Source: Paramecium pentaurelia (Eukaryota > Ciliophora > Oligohymenophorea > Peniculida > Parameciidae). Taken from it: DNA of 64,000 nt. Each line of letters begins with the position of its first letter. The first letter of the stretch is position 1. Location: assembly GCA_905183005.1 (NCBI GenBank), contig CAJJDO010000022.1:611151-675150 (forward strand). Direction: 5' to 3'. This document shows, piece after piece, positions 12,636 to 27,500 of the stretch. The notes below the pieces were generated by a model. It made no database searches. It had not been told where the DNA came from and was given only the letters and a program-made list of their open reading frames with translations. A program made the position numbers and the translations under genes.

Positions 12636-13841
12636 AAAAAAATAAAGTATCAAGATCGATATATAATATCAAACATATAAAAATGCATCAACAGCATTCT
12701 TTTTTTTAAATCATCCAATTTACATTCATTTATTAATCATTTGACTAATAATATGGAATTCTGCCATTCATAAAATTACTGATAAAATTCAATTTTTTTC
12801 CATCTTTTTTGTTTTTTTATTTTTTCTTTATTCTGTTTAATATATTGTACCACAACAACTCTAGGCTTTGAAATTAGAATCTTCGTATTTCGTAGATAAA
12901 ATCACAAGGTTAGTTTTCACATTATAATCCATAATTTAAATTATAAAAATCAACATAAAATGAATAGAAATTTTTATTTACTGATAGTTTATCCTGAAAA
13001 ATATATTAAAATTATCCAAATCTTTAACGTAATATCAAGTTTACAAGATATGTGGCTTATTTTAATTCGAAAATTATAGAATACAAGATATATTTGATTC
13101 AATTATTTTAAAAGAAGTATTTTATTTATTCTTAATATTAATAATTGTTATAGTTATAGAGAATAGAAAATGCGAATCCTTGGATGAAATTTTTCTATTT
13201 ATTTTTAATGAAAAATAGAAATTATTTTTAATTTAAAGGTTTTATAGACTGGCAGCAGATTAAACGTTTGACCTTAATCTAAACTTACATAATAAATTGA
13301 AAATTAAAGATTCTAACTAAATGATCTCTAAATAAATGAAAAGTCTTCTTCTTAGATTGCAAAGGGTAGGTTGAAATAAATTAATTTTATGCAAATAATA
13401 AATTATTATTAATCTAAGAAATTGCTTTAGTATTAGCATATATAAAGAATATTTGCTTAAATATGTAATTTTTGACAATAAAAAATTATTTAATTACATA
13501 AGACATGTTTCTTATTAGACTAAAAAAAAGAGAAATGACTCTAATAACTAAATATAAATTATTATCATATTATTTTTTCGAGTAAACATGTTGTATACGT
13601 TGTCTGGACTAGAAAAGTAGTTATAGTTAAATATTGGCTTTTAATCTATTTTGACTATCTTTAATTATGATTTATGAAGTTGTGAGTAGAATGCCATAAA
13701 ATTACTACCTTAGAGTATGATATATAAGAGAGTGAAGAGGGGTAGCTTTCTATAAATAAATCTGCAATAAATTAATTTAGGAGTTGTATAAAGGTTTCAA
13801 GTAAAATTTATGTCAAACATAAATTTTATTTTTGTTTGTAA
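12636..13841. other. Intergenic region with a possible broken membrane-protein frame
   Basis: Between 12640 and 12960 on the plus strand a frame reads like a small membrane protein (NHPIYIHLLII, FFSIFFVFLFFLYSVQYI, ESSYFVDKITR), loosely recalling TMEM18, but it contains an in-frame TGA at about 12740 and has no clear start. A second frame at about 13030-13320 also reads partly like protein. Both could be relics or chance. The rest is AT-rich. An 11-bp inverted repeat lies just before the next gene. Confidence 0.3.
13802..13828. repeat. Perfect 11-bp inverted repeat, 5-nt loop
   Basis: The arms taaaatttatg (13802-13812) and cataaatttta (13818-13828) are exact reverse complements around tcaaa. 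It sits 14 bp upstream of the Fzr1 start codon. It could be a small hairpin in the 5' leader or a palindromic protein site; AT-rich palindromes also arise by chance here. Confidence 0.6.
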
Positions 13842-15398
13842 ATGTCATAGCTAAAACTTCAAGTAATAGGGATTTCATATTCTAGCATTGCTCTAGTTCA
13901 TGCGCTTAGACTTCTTCATGTAAGATTCAACCAATGATGCATGGGAGGCAACCAGATCCTATTAGTGCTTAGCAATAGGAAAATTTAATCAATTTAGGAA
14001 ATTCAGATTAGAAGAAAAGAAACTGTTGTGCTGGAGATCGTTTCATACCAATGATCAAGAAGAAATTCAATATTCTTTCTGAAACTAAGGCTCCAGCCCA
14101 AGACATAGCTTCATCTTAGGCTGCCTTAGAAATGCTATACAAACAATAAATTCTTGATTAAGAGCCTGTAATGGAGCCTGAAAATGGTTCACTCAAATTT
14201 GTGAACTAAAATAATTTCTAATATAAGAATGAACATCTCCATTATATAGATTCTATAGATCCAAAAAATTATAATAGGTAAACAATATAAAAATAATAAA
14301 AGTCCTTTGGTAGATCACAAATATTTTGCATTGCCAGAGACTATGTCAAGCTATTATGGGAAATATATTAGGAAAATACCAAAAGTGCCTTTTAAAGTTT
14401 TGGATGCCCCATAATTATAAGATGATTTCTATTTAAATTTAATAGATTGGAGTAATCAAAATACTCTTTCTGTAGCATTAAGTAATTGTGTATATTTATG
14501 GTACGATTTTAATCTAAAAGTAGGAATGCTTAATCATCAAAAGTAACAAAGTTACTAGATCTAAGTAATGATATAGTCACTAGTGTTGGATGGTCTTTGA
14601 GAGGTCCTTTCTTAGGAGTAGGAACTAACAATGGAGAAGTATAAATTTGGGATGCTTGTAAATTATAAAAAGTAAGAACTTATAAAAGTCATGTTGCAAG
14701 AGTAGGAACTCTATGTTTTGCTGAGAATATGTTAAGTAGTGGTTCAAGAGATAAATCTATACTTTAAAGAGATTTAAGACAAAAGGAAGACTTTTTCTTT
14801 AAATAGACAGCTCATAAATAAGAAGTTTGTGGATTAAAATGGTCACCAGATAGTCAATTATTAGCTTCTGGAGGAAATGATAATAAATTATACATTTGGA
14901 GTGCATCATAACATGATAAACCTATATTCAAATTCACAGAACATTAAGCAGCTGTAAAAGCAATAGCATGGAGTCCACATTAACATGGATTATTAGCAAG
15001 TGGTGGAGGAACTGCAGATAAAACTATTAGATTTTGGAATGCTTTAGAAGGCAAATTATTATCAAAAGAAGATACTGGAAGTTAAGTTTGCAATTTAATG
15101 TTCAGTAAGATGGAAAATGAATTGATATCTACTCATGGTTACAGTCAACATTAGATAATTCTTTGGAAATGTAATGGAATGAAAAGAATAGCTACTTTGG
15201 TTGGACACACTAGTCGGTAAGAATTCTATTTATTAATTTAATAGTGTTCTCTATTTAGCAATGTCTCCTGATGGATATACTATAGTAACTGGAGCAGGAG
15301 ATGAAACATTAAGATTTTGGAATATATATCCATAAAGTCTTGGTGAATCATATAGCAATAAATGCTAATTGGTACCATAGAATATCAGTATACGTTGA
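13842..15398 (+). CDS. FZR1: APC/C activator Cdh1/Fizzy-related
   Basis: Introns at 13863-13885, 14278-14302, 14501-14523 and 15217-15244 give 485 residues. A C-box DRFIP sits at residues 57-61, the family motif PFKVLDAP begins near 167, and a seven-blade WD40 propeller follows with near-invariant family segments (EVCGLKWSPDSQLLASGGND, AIAWSPHQHGLLASGGGTAD, DTGSQVCNL, VLYLAMSPDG, GAGDETLRFWN). The last two residues are Ile-Arg, the IR tail that docks onto the APC/C. DRFIP (not DRYIP) and the propeller favour Cdh1 over Cdc20. It recruits substrates for ubiquitination at mitotic exit and in G1. The third intron is fixed by recovery of the family sequence YLWNAQSSKVT across the junction. Confidence 0.95.
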
Positions 15399-15721
15399 TG
15401 TGATTAACTTTATATACTCATTTTTTATTGATTATCATAATGCTATATTTTTTTAATTCTATTGATGAACAAATTAAAAATATTGAATATTAACATCAAC
15501 CATATAGTGATAATATACCTAACAATAGATATTTCAAATTATTTTGAAATAAATATATATAGTTTTACATACATAGTATAGGGATGAGTGTCTAAAATTT
15601 AATATTTATTTTGAGAATTAATATTATTATTCTCAAATGCTATATCAATCAGACCTATACTTATTTTTTATTTAATAATTGAATCGATAAATAATACTTT
15701 AATTTGTAATTCAAACCAATC
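15399..15721. other. AT-rich intergenic stretch
   Basis: No frame with protein-like composition and no structured element recognised between Fzr1 and the VWA gene. Confidence 0.6.
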
Positions 15722-18700
15722 ATGTCTTAATAGGATGAAAAATAGGATGAAATTGAAGATAACCAAAAAAAAAGGATATTATTAAGTGAAGAACACAAAA
15801 GATTTCAAGAAATTGCAGATTTATTTAACCAAACAATTATTTAAGGTAATCAATCTAGGATTTAAAGTCCATTGTTGAATTCTGAAATCTATTCTAATCA
15901 TCTAAAATAGTTCAATAAAGATTCTAACCAATCTAATATTGTTTAAATTGACAAAAGGTTTCTGCTTCCTGAAGATGCAAATTATATAACTTATCTATCA
16001 GAAAACTCCAAATTATTAAAGGAAAAATATGTTTAACATTGTATGGATAGTGTACAATCTATCTAAGAATTTGTGTTAAATCAAAGATCAAGAAGAAAAA
16101 ATAAATATAGCAATTTTGAAAAAAATGATGTAATTGACCTACCTTAAGTTAACAACCAAATTAATTTACAAAATATTTAGCAATGTCAATAACTCATTTC
16201 TGAAGTAAATAGTAGTAAAAAACTTTCAAATAGCAATAAACCTAATATTTAAAAACTATATGAGGATCCTGAATTAAAAGAAAAGTTTTCTATTGTTTCA
16301 AAAATATTAGAAATTTTAAATGAAAAAAAAAAAATATAATCAACATCTCAAAAAATTTCCATTTTAGAGGATGCCTTGATTTTATGTTTAGTATTTTTGC
16401 AGTTATCCAATTTTAGATAAGGTCAATAAGAATGGTATAGTTTTATATAAAAAAATTATAATTATTAGAGATCCTTTTAAAGTTTTGTAACAAGGTAATT
16501 ATAATTTAGGATTAAATTAGAATCAAGGTTCAGCGTAATTTATATGATTAATGGACTTTATAAAATTTAGATTAATTATATAAAGTTCTTAAAGAATATC
16601 CAATAGATTTACTTGAAAATCTGCCTTTAATTTAGCAAAATAGTATTACACTACCTAAGCAAAGCTGATAATAATATTTATTCATTAATTTTTAGTTATA
16701 ATTATAAAAATATTTATCATAATTTATTAATGGAAAACAGATAATTAGAAATAGTTAATTCTATTCTCTCAAAATCTCCTCTAACAATTTCAAAGCAAGA
16801 ATTTCGATAAGTTAGTGAAATTATATTGGATTATAAATTAAATGGTTTTGTAATGGCTCTATTAAGAATGCAAGAATTTTATCTATATTTTGATATACCA
16901 TTGTCAATTAAACATAATATAGATTTATTATCATATATGGATGAAGAGAGAATCAATTTTTTTGAACTAATTGGATACACATATTTCAACAAAGGATCCT
17001 ACATTAATTTTTATAAAAATCTTGTTTTATTTAAATATAAATAAATTACTAGATTAAATCAATAAAACCTATTTATTTTACATTAAGTGATTGGGGATAT
17101 AATAGCATCAATTTGGTGGCATTATGAATTTTTCAAATAATTAGTTTCTCGAATATACAATAATCAATACATCTAATTAGTAAAATTGATTTAAAATTAA
17201 TAAAAAGGAATAGATGAATAAATCAATTTATTAGAATTTTCAAAATTTTCAAAATACTTTAAACTTATAATTAGTAATTCATTAAGTTATAATTTGAATA
17301 AAGATTAACTATTATAGAATACAGATGAATTTATTTAAACATTATTGAAAAAAGATGAATTAATATATGAAGCTATCTTAAATTATATATAATAATCTTC
17401 ATCAATTTCAGTAAAGAAAAGAATAATCTACCATAAATTATTATTTTATTATTGGCTAATCAGTAAAGAAAATTAATTATAGAAGGAACCTTAATAAAAA
17501 AAATAATAATAAAGTCTGTCATAATCTGCCATTTAATTTAGGAATACTTATTCTCAAAATGCATCTAGAATAAATATAAATTAATTTTAATCTGGCATAT
17601 ATTAATCTGGTATATTTGGTTCTAAAATTTAATCATAATTATCTAATAGTTCTATACGTTATAAAAAGGCTACAAATTCAATTATTTAATATTTATAAGA
17701 AAATGTCATAAATTTAGAAGAATAACTTCAAGATTCTGATTTGTACATGCAATTTGATGCATATAATGAACATTATTAGAATCTAGCAGAAAGTCTAGAA
17801 ATGTATGAAATAAATGATTGGAATGATTTAAAAGTATTGTCAGAATAAAGCACTTAAATTATAAAATCAGTATTAGAGAATATTAATATTGAAAAACTTG
17901 TTGAGGTTTATTAAGATAGATATTTTTGTTTGAGATCCTTTAGTTTAATAATTGATTGTACTGAAAATTTACAATCCCATATATAATATATTGATGAATA
18001 AGTACAAAAATCATAGTATTATTAATTCCCAAGTGCAACAAGCTAATTTTACTAGTTTTATGATTTTATTAATTCTAAATGCCAAATAGATTAGATTGAG
18101 ATTATTAGATTGTTAGGTTTAAAATTATAATTTACTAAATCATAAATAAATGCTTTTTATAGATGTATATAATTAAAAGTACCTGATCATTTTATATTAA
18201 TGGAAGCTGCTATAAAATTAAAGAGCATTCAAACAACATAAAATAGTTTAAAGAATCGAGATTGGCTCTCATAAATTGATTAGGAGAGTTGGCTTATGTT
18301 GAAAGAGATTGTATTCTAATAAACATTAATAGACATTTTCTATCTTATTGTGTAATGTTGTTTTGAGTAGTAAATATTTTTAAATAGCTGGCATAGAATT
18401 TTAAAGAATTTATTTTAAATTATTACATTAAGTAAAACAAATGATATTCTTTTACATTTTTTCTAATATGTGATTTCTAATGAATAGGATTTTTAACATT
18501 TTCTAAATTTAATTTTTGTAACTGAACCACCAAAATATTCAAATAATTTATATTAAGAATTACTAAATTTTCTTGAGAGAGTTCTGAATTTAGAAAATCA
18601 GTAATAAAAAATTTACATATTAAAAGGATTTCAAGTAATATATCCATTTCCAAATATATTTAAAGTAAATTTTCTTATTGAGAATATAAACCAAAAATCT

Positions 18701-20626
18701 AGAAGTCTCATATAATACATTATGATAAAGTAAAATTAAAATGATAATGAATAAATGTCTTAGTTATGTTATTAATTACATTCATCTGATTAAGAATTTT
18801 ATTCTAAATTTATACCTCCTGAAGATACTCCTGGATTTGATTTACATTTTACAGTTGAAAGATAATTGAGTGAAACATAAGCTAAATTATTTCATTAAAA
18901 AATTGTAGAATAATTAAATTTACCTAAAAAAGAGGAAGTATTAAATGAAATATAAAAATATCTAAATCCATTAAGAGGCACATGCAAATCAGTAATTAAG
19001 GAATTAGATTAAAATATATTTACTAATTAAATTAGAGAGATATCAAATTAAGAAATTCTTGAATATGTACTCAATCATAAAAAATTTATAGAAAATCATA
19101 TTGAAAAAAAAATATCATAAGTGAAACTTCGAATCTAATAAAAAATAAAAAAAATAGATATTTTGATAGAGAAATATCATAATAATCGTTTGATTGTCAA
19201 TTAAATGAATAAAAAAATTAAATTTGCATAAAGATCAAAATTCTATATTAAATCAGAATATCATCATTTAATTGAACCTGATTATATTGTCTACAAATTT
19301 ATATATGAACTTATTTTGGTATAAAGAAATATTTCAGGTTCAAATTTAATTAACTCTGAGTTTTTAAATGTCTTTGCAATGCCTAAAAGTTTTAATGAGG
19401 ATAATAAAAAATCAAATAGTATATAGATAGATTAATAATAAATTAGAAAATAAGAATAGGATATAATTTAATATTATTTATAATTTGGAGAGGAAGGAAA
19501 GATTCCAATTTTAAAAGTGTTTTTAGATTAATTAGAAATTGAAATGAATAATTAAATACTTGTATTAGAATAATATTAATAAGACTTAATAATAAAAGAT
19601 CTTGATGATTAAATAAATGAATTTAAAAAAATATAAATTGGTTGTTCTGAATCTTGTCCATTTTGTGGAAGAAAATGTGATCAGGATGTTTTAAAAAAAC
19701 ATAAGCATAAATGTTCTAATGGACATTAAATTAGAAGTAAAAATTATAAATAAAAATGATTATAGGCATGAATGGTATTTTGGTTGATTATAAATTATCA
19801 TTGTTGAGTTGTGAAGAATTACAGGATGATTATTATGTTTATGATTAGCAAGTGTAAAATCTAAGAAAATGGATAGATTTAAAATAAAAATATAAAAATT
19901 GGAATTTTTGTAATTTCAAAAATAATGAAGAGTTAAAATAGCATTAATTGAATTATAAAACTTATTGGAATAATAAGGTAGGTAAAGTTATTTGTAATTT
20001 TTTAAATTGTAGATTTTTTTAAAAGGAATTAGATTAATCGAATTAAAAAAATCATTATATTTTAGTAATTGATGAATCTGGTTCAATGGCAGGGTAAAAG
20101 TGGAAAATAATGATGGAAGCAATTTAATAATGTTTTATAGAGTTACAAAAAAATCCAAACAATAGAATTACTGTTATTTAATTTAGTGATGATGCTAGAT
20201 TTGTTATTGGACATAATCAGCCTGAAGAAATTCCACCATTAGAATAAATTAAATAATTTGAGATGATATCTGGTGGGACTAACTTTGAGAATGCTTTTCT
20301 TTTGATATTCTATGCCATTTAAAGATGCATATCATAATTTGATTTGTAAATTTTTTCAAGATATTTTATTTAGTTAAACTATTTTATTTTATACGGATGG
20401 AGATGCTGATTATCCTAAGATATCGATGGATTTATTTACATAAATTAATTAAGAACTAAGATAGAGAATTGATATTTTGATATGCAGTGAAATCAAAGAA
20501 TCTAAATCTTTAGAAAAAGTTTGTTATCTATTTTAATAAAAAATTGGTAAGGGAAGAATAAAAGAAAATGTTAATATCGATTAAGTTGGACAACTGCTAT
20601 AAGAAAAGGTTTGTTAAAAATATTGA
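15722..20626 (+). CDS. Large VWA-domain protein with Cys/His motif
   Basis: Five exons (introns 16495-16520, 16585-16606, 19737-19765, 20346-20373) encode 1,599 residues. The first ~1,300 residues are helical and Q/N-rich with no domain I can name. Near residue 1,310 a Cys/His cluster appears (SCPFCGRKCDQDVLKKHKHK). A von Willebrand A domain follows, with a complete MIDAS start (YILVIDESGSMAG, giving DxSxS), the threonine loop GGTNFENAF and a third strand ILFYTDGDAD. A Cys/His cluster followed by a VWA domain is also found at the end of very large GTPase/VWA proteins of protists and plants; the GTPase part is absent here. VWA domains bind protein partners through a metal ion. Intron 16585-16606 has a less typical start (GTTCTT) but restores the frame. 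Confidence 0.75.
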
Positions 20627-20675
20627 TGCTCATGATTGTTACTATTTTATTATAACACATATATAATTATATAAA

Positions 20676-21436
20676 ATGTCATAACAATTTTATAGTAAAT
20701 ACAGACATTTATTTGAAGATGAAATGTTTGATTAAGTAAAGCTTGGATATGATATGTAAATGGCACCTCCATAATAACAATAATAATAATAAATCCCTTA
20801 GTTTAAATTTACTTAACAACAACCTAAATTTTAACTACAATAATCTCCTATAAAATAAGAATCACCATTTAAAATTGGGCAAGTTCAAAACTAATACAAA
20901 TAACCTTAGGTTTAATCTTTTTAACCTTCATCATAAGAGAGATCATCATTGAGTAGAAAGAATTTTAATGAAGATAGAATAAGGAAATAAGTTATGCAAG
21001 ATAATATATTTAAATAATCTACATTAGAATAACGTTAGACAGATAGAGTATATTAATTAAATTAACCTCAATAAATTTAACATCAAGAACAACCTTTATA
21101 AGAGAGAAAATAATAGTAATAGACTTATAATGTGTTCTAAGATTAAGACATTTTAGATGATTATGCTCCTAAGAAATAAAGATAATAAGTTTAGACTACT
21201 AATGACAATTCATAAATACATAATATTCATAAAGTATATCTCTAAAGATTGTAAATTTAAAATATATTCTTAGAAATGATCTTGATTATATAAGGAAAAA
21301 ATACCTTGATCCAAAACAATTGGCTAGAGATATTGATTAAAATAATCCTTATAAAGCTGCTTTAATGTAGCGTATTTTATCTTAGATGAATGGAAATTAA
21401 AGAAAGAGTAGATTGAAAGAAGCTTTAAGAAATTGA
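20676..21436 (+). CDS. Gln-rich hypothetical protein
   Basis: A 245-residue protein with one intron at 21251-21273. Residues 25-190 are dominated by glutamine, including an eight-Q run (residues 35-42) and repeated QQP motifs, and are probably disordered. The last ~60 residues look folded and helical (NDLDYIRKKYLDPKQLARDI, YKAALMQRILSQMNG). No family recognised. It starts 49 bp after the VWA gene on the same strand and its 3' end faces the giant gene. Confidence 0.65.
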
Positions 21437-21537
21437 TATATTATTTTTATTGTACTCACAAAGATTAAATATATTTATATGCTTGTATTAAAAGATATAA
21501 AATAAATACTGATTTTATAGCTCATTCTTTCACATCA

Positions 21538-24500
21538 TCATTCTTTTGTTTTGTAACTTTTGCAGAATTAATAGCTATTATTATTATATATATAAATACA
21601 TAAGACTTTTTCTCCTTATTTATCTATATCAGAATGTTGCTTTGGATCGTATGGCCATTTATCAATTAATTCCAAAGGATTTTCAAGATAACTACCGTCA
21701 CCAAAATTGACCTTCAATCCATAGATTTTACCCTATAATATTAAAATTATTATATACCCAAAAAGATGGATGGCCAAGATCATTAACAACTCTTAAGTAA
21801 AATGTATTAGGCACAATGTGTTAAGCAATCAAAATCTTTTCACTTGGTCCTTTAGGAGTCAATACATAGGCTCTGGCATGATGTTTCTCATATCCAAAGT
21901 ATACAAAAGTCCACTAATGCTCTTTTATATCGAAAGTATGTGACAATGGTTCAAATGATGGATCCTTTATTGTATAAGTACTAGCCATCAATTTATCTGT
22001 TTTAGTAAAGAGTGCTAAAGTTCTATCTCCAATAAATTTATCATCTGCAGCAAGATCAGGCCCATTGGTGGTTAAACGAACTAAAGCAGTAAAATCATTT
22101 TTCATCTCAGGAAGTAACATGGCATTTTGGAACCAGAATCCAATACTATAAGATTACATTTCTGCTTTGTCTGTGAATTCAAAATTCAATTTATCCTTTT
22201 TAGAATCAAGATCATCTTGATTAGTTGTATCCAATAAAGAAACTGGCCATTTGAAATCTTCTGCTTATTAAGGTGAAACTGGTAATTTTCTGTGTAATTT
22301 ATGAATCATCTCTACAACTTTTTGAGATTCGCTAATATAACTTCCAGCACCTAAAAATATTCTTGGGTCATAGAACCAACCATGGAATGCTTTATATCCA
22401 AATTCATTAGCACCTAAAACAAAATGAGCATAACCAGTTAAAACTTGATGAGTCACTTCAATATTAAGATGGACAGCCTTTTATTGATCCTTAAATAAGA
22501 CCATACCATAAAAATTCTTATTCTTATATGCAGCATAAACATAAGTCCATTCACCTTCAATATTTTCATAAGGTAATTATGCATCTACTGCATTAGAAGG
22601 TTTAGATGCATCATATGTACTAAATTCATAATTTCCTTTTGTTAAGAAGGCAGATAAGACTCTATTACCTAATTCACTCTTATCTTAATATTGACGAGTA
22701 CTTGAGAATCTGAATATAGTGTGAACATCTGCTCTATCAGTTAAAGTAGTAGGGAATGCTATTAACCATCTTGTCCAAACACCAACTGCATATTCATCGA
22801 CTGATTCTGTTTCTGAAGTAAATGTTTATTCTACTTTTTCAGGTGTCTAAATAATTCTATCTTCTTTTTCAAACCATAGATATTTTTAATTAATCTGAAT
22901 ATGTCTAAAGTTAGGTAATGTATCTTCATAACCTTTTTTCATTACATCAATAAATGCTCCTTATCCATATTAAGCTACCCATTTTTATAATTCTCCTTAA
23001 AATCTTCTACTATGAGGATCCTTACCTACATAGATTCCTATGAAATGAGGAACAAAATGTTAAACTCCTTTGAAAATTACTGGTTTATCTTCTTCAAATA
23101 AGTGTAATAAAGTATGAACTTCACCAACATTTTCATTATAAGCCATATATAAATATGCCCATGCCTTCTTTGAATTTCCAAGTTCAACCTTCTCTTCTAA
23201 GAATTTAGCTTCATTCCAATCTTTAAGTCCTTTCAATGTATATGTACTCAGTTTAACAGTATCACTTGTACATATTTAAGCATGTAATGCTCTATCACCT
23301 TATGATTTACGATCACTTAAATGTTCTTTATCATTATTAGTAATTCTAAATAGTATCTGACATGGTGAGTTAATCTCTCCTTCTTTCTTCACTTAAGTTT
23401 CAGCAATCTTAAACCAACCAGAAATAGCATATTCTCCTACACCACTCCAAGTATCTCCAGTACTCTCACTTCCTTCATTATTATCACTTTCACCAATTAA
23501 CTATTGTTAACCATGCTTTTGTTTATGGATATAATCTACAGTTAATTCTTAAGGTAAGGCAAAACTAGTATCAATAGATTTCATTAATTCTTCACCTGAT
23601 AAAATGAATGATCCAACTCCAAAGTGAGCTGCTACTTCAGTAAATAGACCTTAGAATGGAGCTACATCCTTTTCTCCTCCCAAAATTAAATGAATATAAT
23701 CTCCAAGTGGTTTATGTAATAATTTTTCATTTGTGGCATGTTTAATTTCTTCTCCATCAAATACAAAGTAGTTTGCTTATTATAATTATCTCTTATAACC
23801 AAGATATATGTAATGCCATCTTCCTTCCAAATGATTATAAGGTATAGTGCTTATTTCATTAGGAGCATCATCATTCAAATCGTAAGTACCAAATTAGTAA
23901 TTATCTAAGACAACTAATGCATTTAGAACTCTATCTCCAATAGCAATTTTTCCATGATCTACTTCATCATTATAAGTTAATCTTAAGATCTACATTTCAG
24001 ATGGAGTATGCCATTATCTCTCTGGCCATGCTTACAAGAATCTAGTCCATAAACCAACAGAATATTCCTAAACACTCTCAATTTTTCTATCAGGTTCAGA
24101 GAATGTAATTTTCATACCTTATTTTTCTGAATCACCTGAAACCAATGTTATTGTATCATCTGCTTCCCAATCAAATTTACTATCAGAACTAAATAATTTA
24201 GGTGCTGCCAAATAAACTTAAAGAGTGTTGAAATTATCTTCTCTATAACTACCATCTCCAATATTCAATATAACTTAAGCTAATCTACTATCGAATGGTT
24301 TTGTCATTGCATCTTTTACTAAGAACAACCAATAGTTAGTGGAAACAGCATGTAAAGCTTATTCTAAACCTTTATGTTCATCATCATCAGCTAATAAATA
24401 GTAACTAATTTTCTAATGATGTTTTGAATAGCCAAAATATACAAATGTCCAAACTTCTAATTATTGTTATGGGATCTTAGCTTCATATGTGTTCTACAAA

Positions 24501-27500
24501 GATAGGGGATTTAAATTATAAGTACTGAATTCTATACCATCTGTATGGAATAGAGCCAAAGTTCTATCTCCTATTTTTTATGCATCTCCTAAAGAATCAG
24601 GATTTGAAGAAGTGAATCTATAGATAAGCTATTATGTTTTGACTGGTAATTTGAACCATCTGAACCATAATTAAATTGAATATTCTCTAGCTTCTTCATT
24701 TATGTGTGTAATGTGTTGATCCTCTTCAATCTTTGTAACATCATGTTTTCCAATCAAAACCTCATACTTTTTGGATGGAGCCAAGATATCAGGCATAACA
24801 TCCTTATTTTTAATTCTTTATAACAAACCTTATTTGTTATCAATATAGGCACCTGGACCAAGATTGAATCTAATTGTAGTTATTTATCCATTAAAATTTG
24901 AATAATATTTGCCTGCATTACCAACAGTCAATTACAAATAGTTATTTAATAATGAATGCATTACATCCATTTAAATTCCTGATGTAGTATCTTTATAATG
25001 AGTGAATGCCATGGCATGTCCTTAGGTTTAAGTAATTCGTTTAAAACTGAAATAAATATATGTCCATTCACTTTCAGAGTCAATTTAATTAGGAATATCT
25101 CCAGCCACATTATTTGATTTAGTGATGACATCATATGTTCCAAAATGATAGGATTGTTTTCCTAATAAAACCAAAAGAACTCTATCTCCTGGATTATCAA
25201 AATCTTTATAATCTTTATTACTAGTAAGTCTACTTAACCCCATTAATTAAGGTCTACTATATATAGTATTCTTATTTGCAAAATATTAGAATTTAACCCA
25301 ATAGCCATAACCATATTCACTAACACCATGCAAATGTAACTTATCACTTTATTAGAATTCTATATGTAAAGGCACTTCACCACTTTATGATGAACATTCT
25401 AAAATAGTCTCTTCATGATGTGCTTCTTATCCAGCTTATTGTAATTTAATATGATCAGTTCCACTTATGAATCCAAAATGAACTTTAATATTTTCATTTT
25501 CATCAAATCCTCCCTCTCTGAATGCTCCATCTCCAATATTAATAACCCATGTTTTAATTTAACCAATAAATTATGTATATTATTATTTTTCTTAGATTAA
25601 TACTGAGAACACAGCCAAATAAAAATGATTAACTTTTTCTTATCTAAATTCACTCTCTGTAAAAGTATATTTCAAATAACCATAAGTTTACTATTTCTAT
25701 TAAGAAAATCCATAATATATATATGTCCATTAATCAGCATATTCTCCATAAGCTTCATCTTAAGTAACTAATTTGTATTCACCTAAATTTTGATTATAAG
25801 TAATGAAAGTAAATGCTTGATCTCCTCTTATTATTTGTAAAGTTTCTTCATTTTTACCATCTAAATCATCCAATCTCTTCTAAGCCATTGTTATGAGATG
25901 AGCAACTTTGCCAGTAACTAATGGTCCACTCCATCTGACCCATCCAGAAATAGAGTACTCTTCTGCTCCTTAATACTTGTCAAATTCAAATTAAATTGGT
26001 TCCTCCTTAAGTTATTGAGGAGCTCCCACTAATTGTAATGTTTATCTGGCTACTGGATGAATCTAAGCTTTTTCTGGAAGAGTATTTTAAGTAAAGATTT
26101 TCAAAGTTTCAGATGTGTGAATGAATGATCCAGGTCCAAATGAAAATGATATTCTTGCCATTTCCCCATTGAACAATGGAGCTGATGTTTTACCAACAAT
26201 GAATTCTACATACTCAAGTAAATAATCATGGAAAGTATCAAAGATAACTTCATCAACTTCACCATCAACACCAAATTAAACATAACCTTTAGCCAATCCC
26301 TAATTACCATGTCGAATATATCCAAAGTAGACATAATTCCAATGTCCTTCTAATTAAGAAAATTCAATATCATCTTTTAATTCTAATGTTTAAAATTCAT
26401 AAGAATCTGGAGTCAAAGATATTGATAAAGTATTATCTTTAGGAGTACTTGGTCTGTTAGCATTAGATCTTACTAATTTACCATCAATAGATTCAATAAC
26501 ATAACCTTAAGTACCCATTCTAGCAATAGTATGTATTGGAGCTCTCTTATTCAAATATTTAGGTAATGTACTCAACCATCTAGTCCATAATCCAAAACCA
26601 TATTCACTCTATCCATTAATTCTCATTCCTTCCTCATTATGAATAATAATCTTATCCACAACATTATCTGCAGCATCATATGATACATATTTTGCTTAAT
26701 TAGCATCTCCTGCAATGTAAGTGACTGGTTTACCAACTTAATAGACTCCCATAACTCCTTCACCATAATTAAATGTCATTTCAAATCCTAAACCTTCTCT
26801 GTATGCTCCTGTTCCAAGATAAATACCAACATATCCAATCATACCATTAAATGGAGATATAACATTATCACCACCTAAAGTGACACTCAAACTGTTGACT
26901 AGTTTGTGTTAGATACCTTCATATTTGATTTCTCCTACTAGTCCTGGCTTAATCACTGAACCATAGGCACGTCCTCCATCATTATCATATCCAAAATAAA
27001 CATAAGTCCAAATAAATTCAACACTTTCAACAGTCTTTGATAAATAAGGTTATCCCTTTGCTCTATTACCCTTAATTGTATAGGTATTAAAATAAATTGT
27101 ACTCTTAGCACCACCACCATATGTATGATGTATTTCTAATGCTCTATCACCTAAAACTCCTTTTCCTGCAGTTTTGACTTTGTTTGATCTCAAATTAATT
27201 ATCTAAAATGTATTTGGTTCATCCACTTTTAAATCATCTATCCATCTAAACCATAAACCAACAGCATATTCTTCTATAATTAATTAAGATTCTTGTGGAT
27301 CAAAATGATATTATTCCCCTTTATCATTTCCATTCAAATGTTTAGGTTTCTAAATTATTGTTTCATCTATCATTGCAGGCACACTTTATGGAGGGTTACT
27401 CAAAGTTTTCAGGACTTCATCTAAAGCTTCATCTCCATCGACAAAAGCTGGAGCATCTATATCAAAGAAAATATTGGCGAATTATCCATTTAATCCATTA

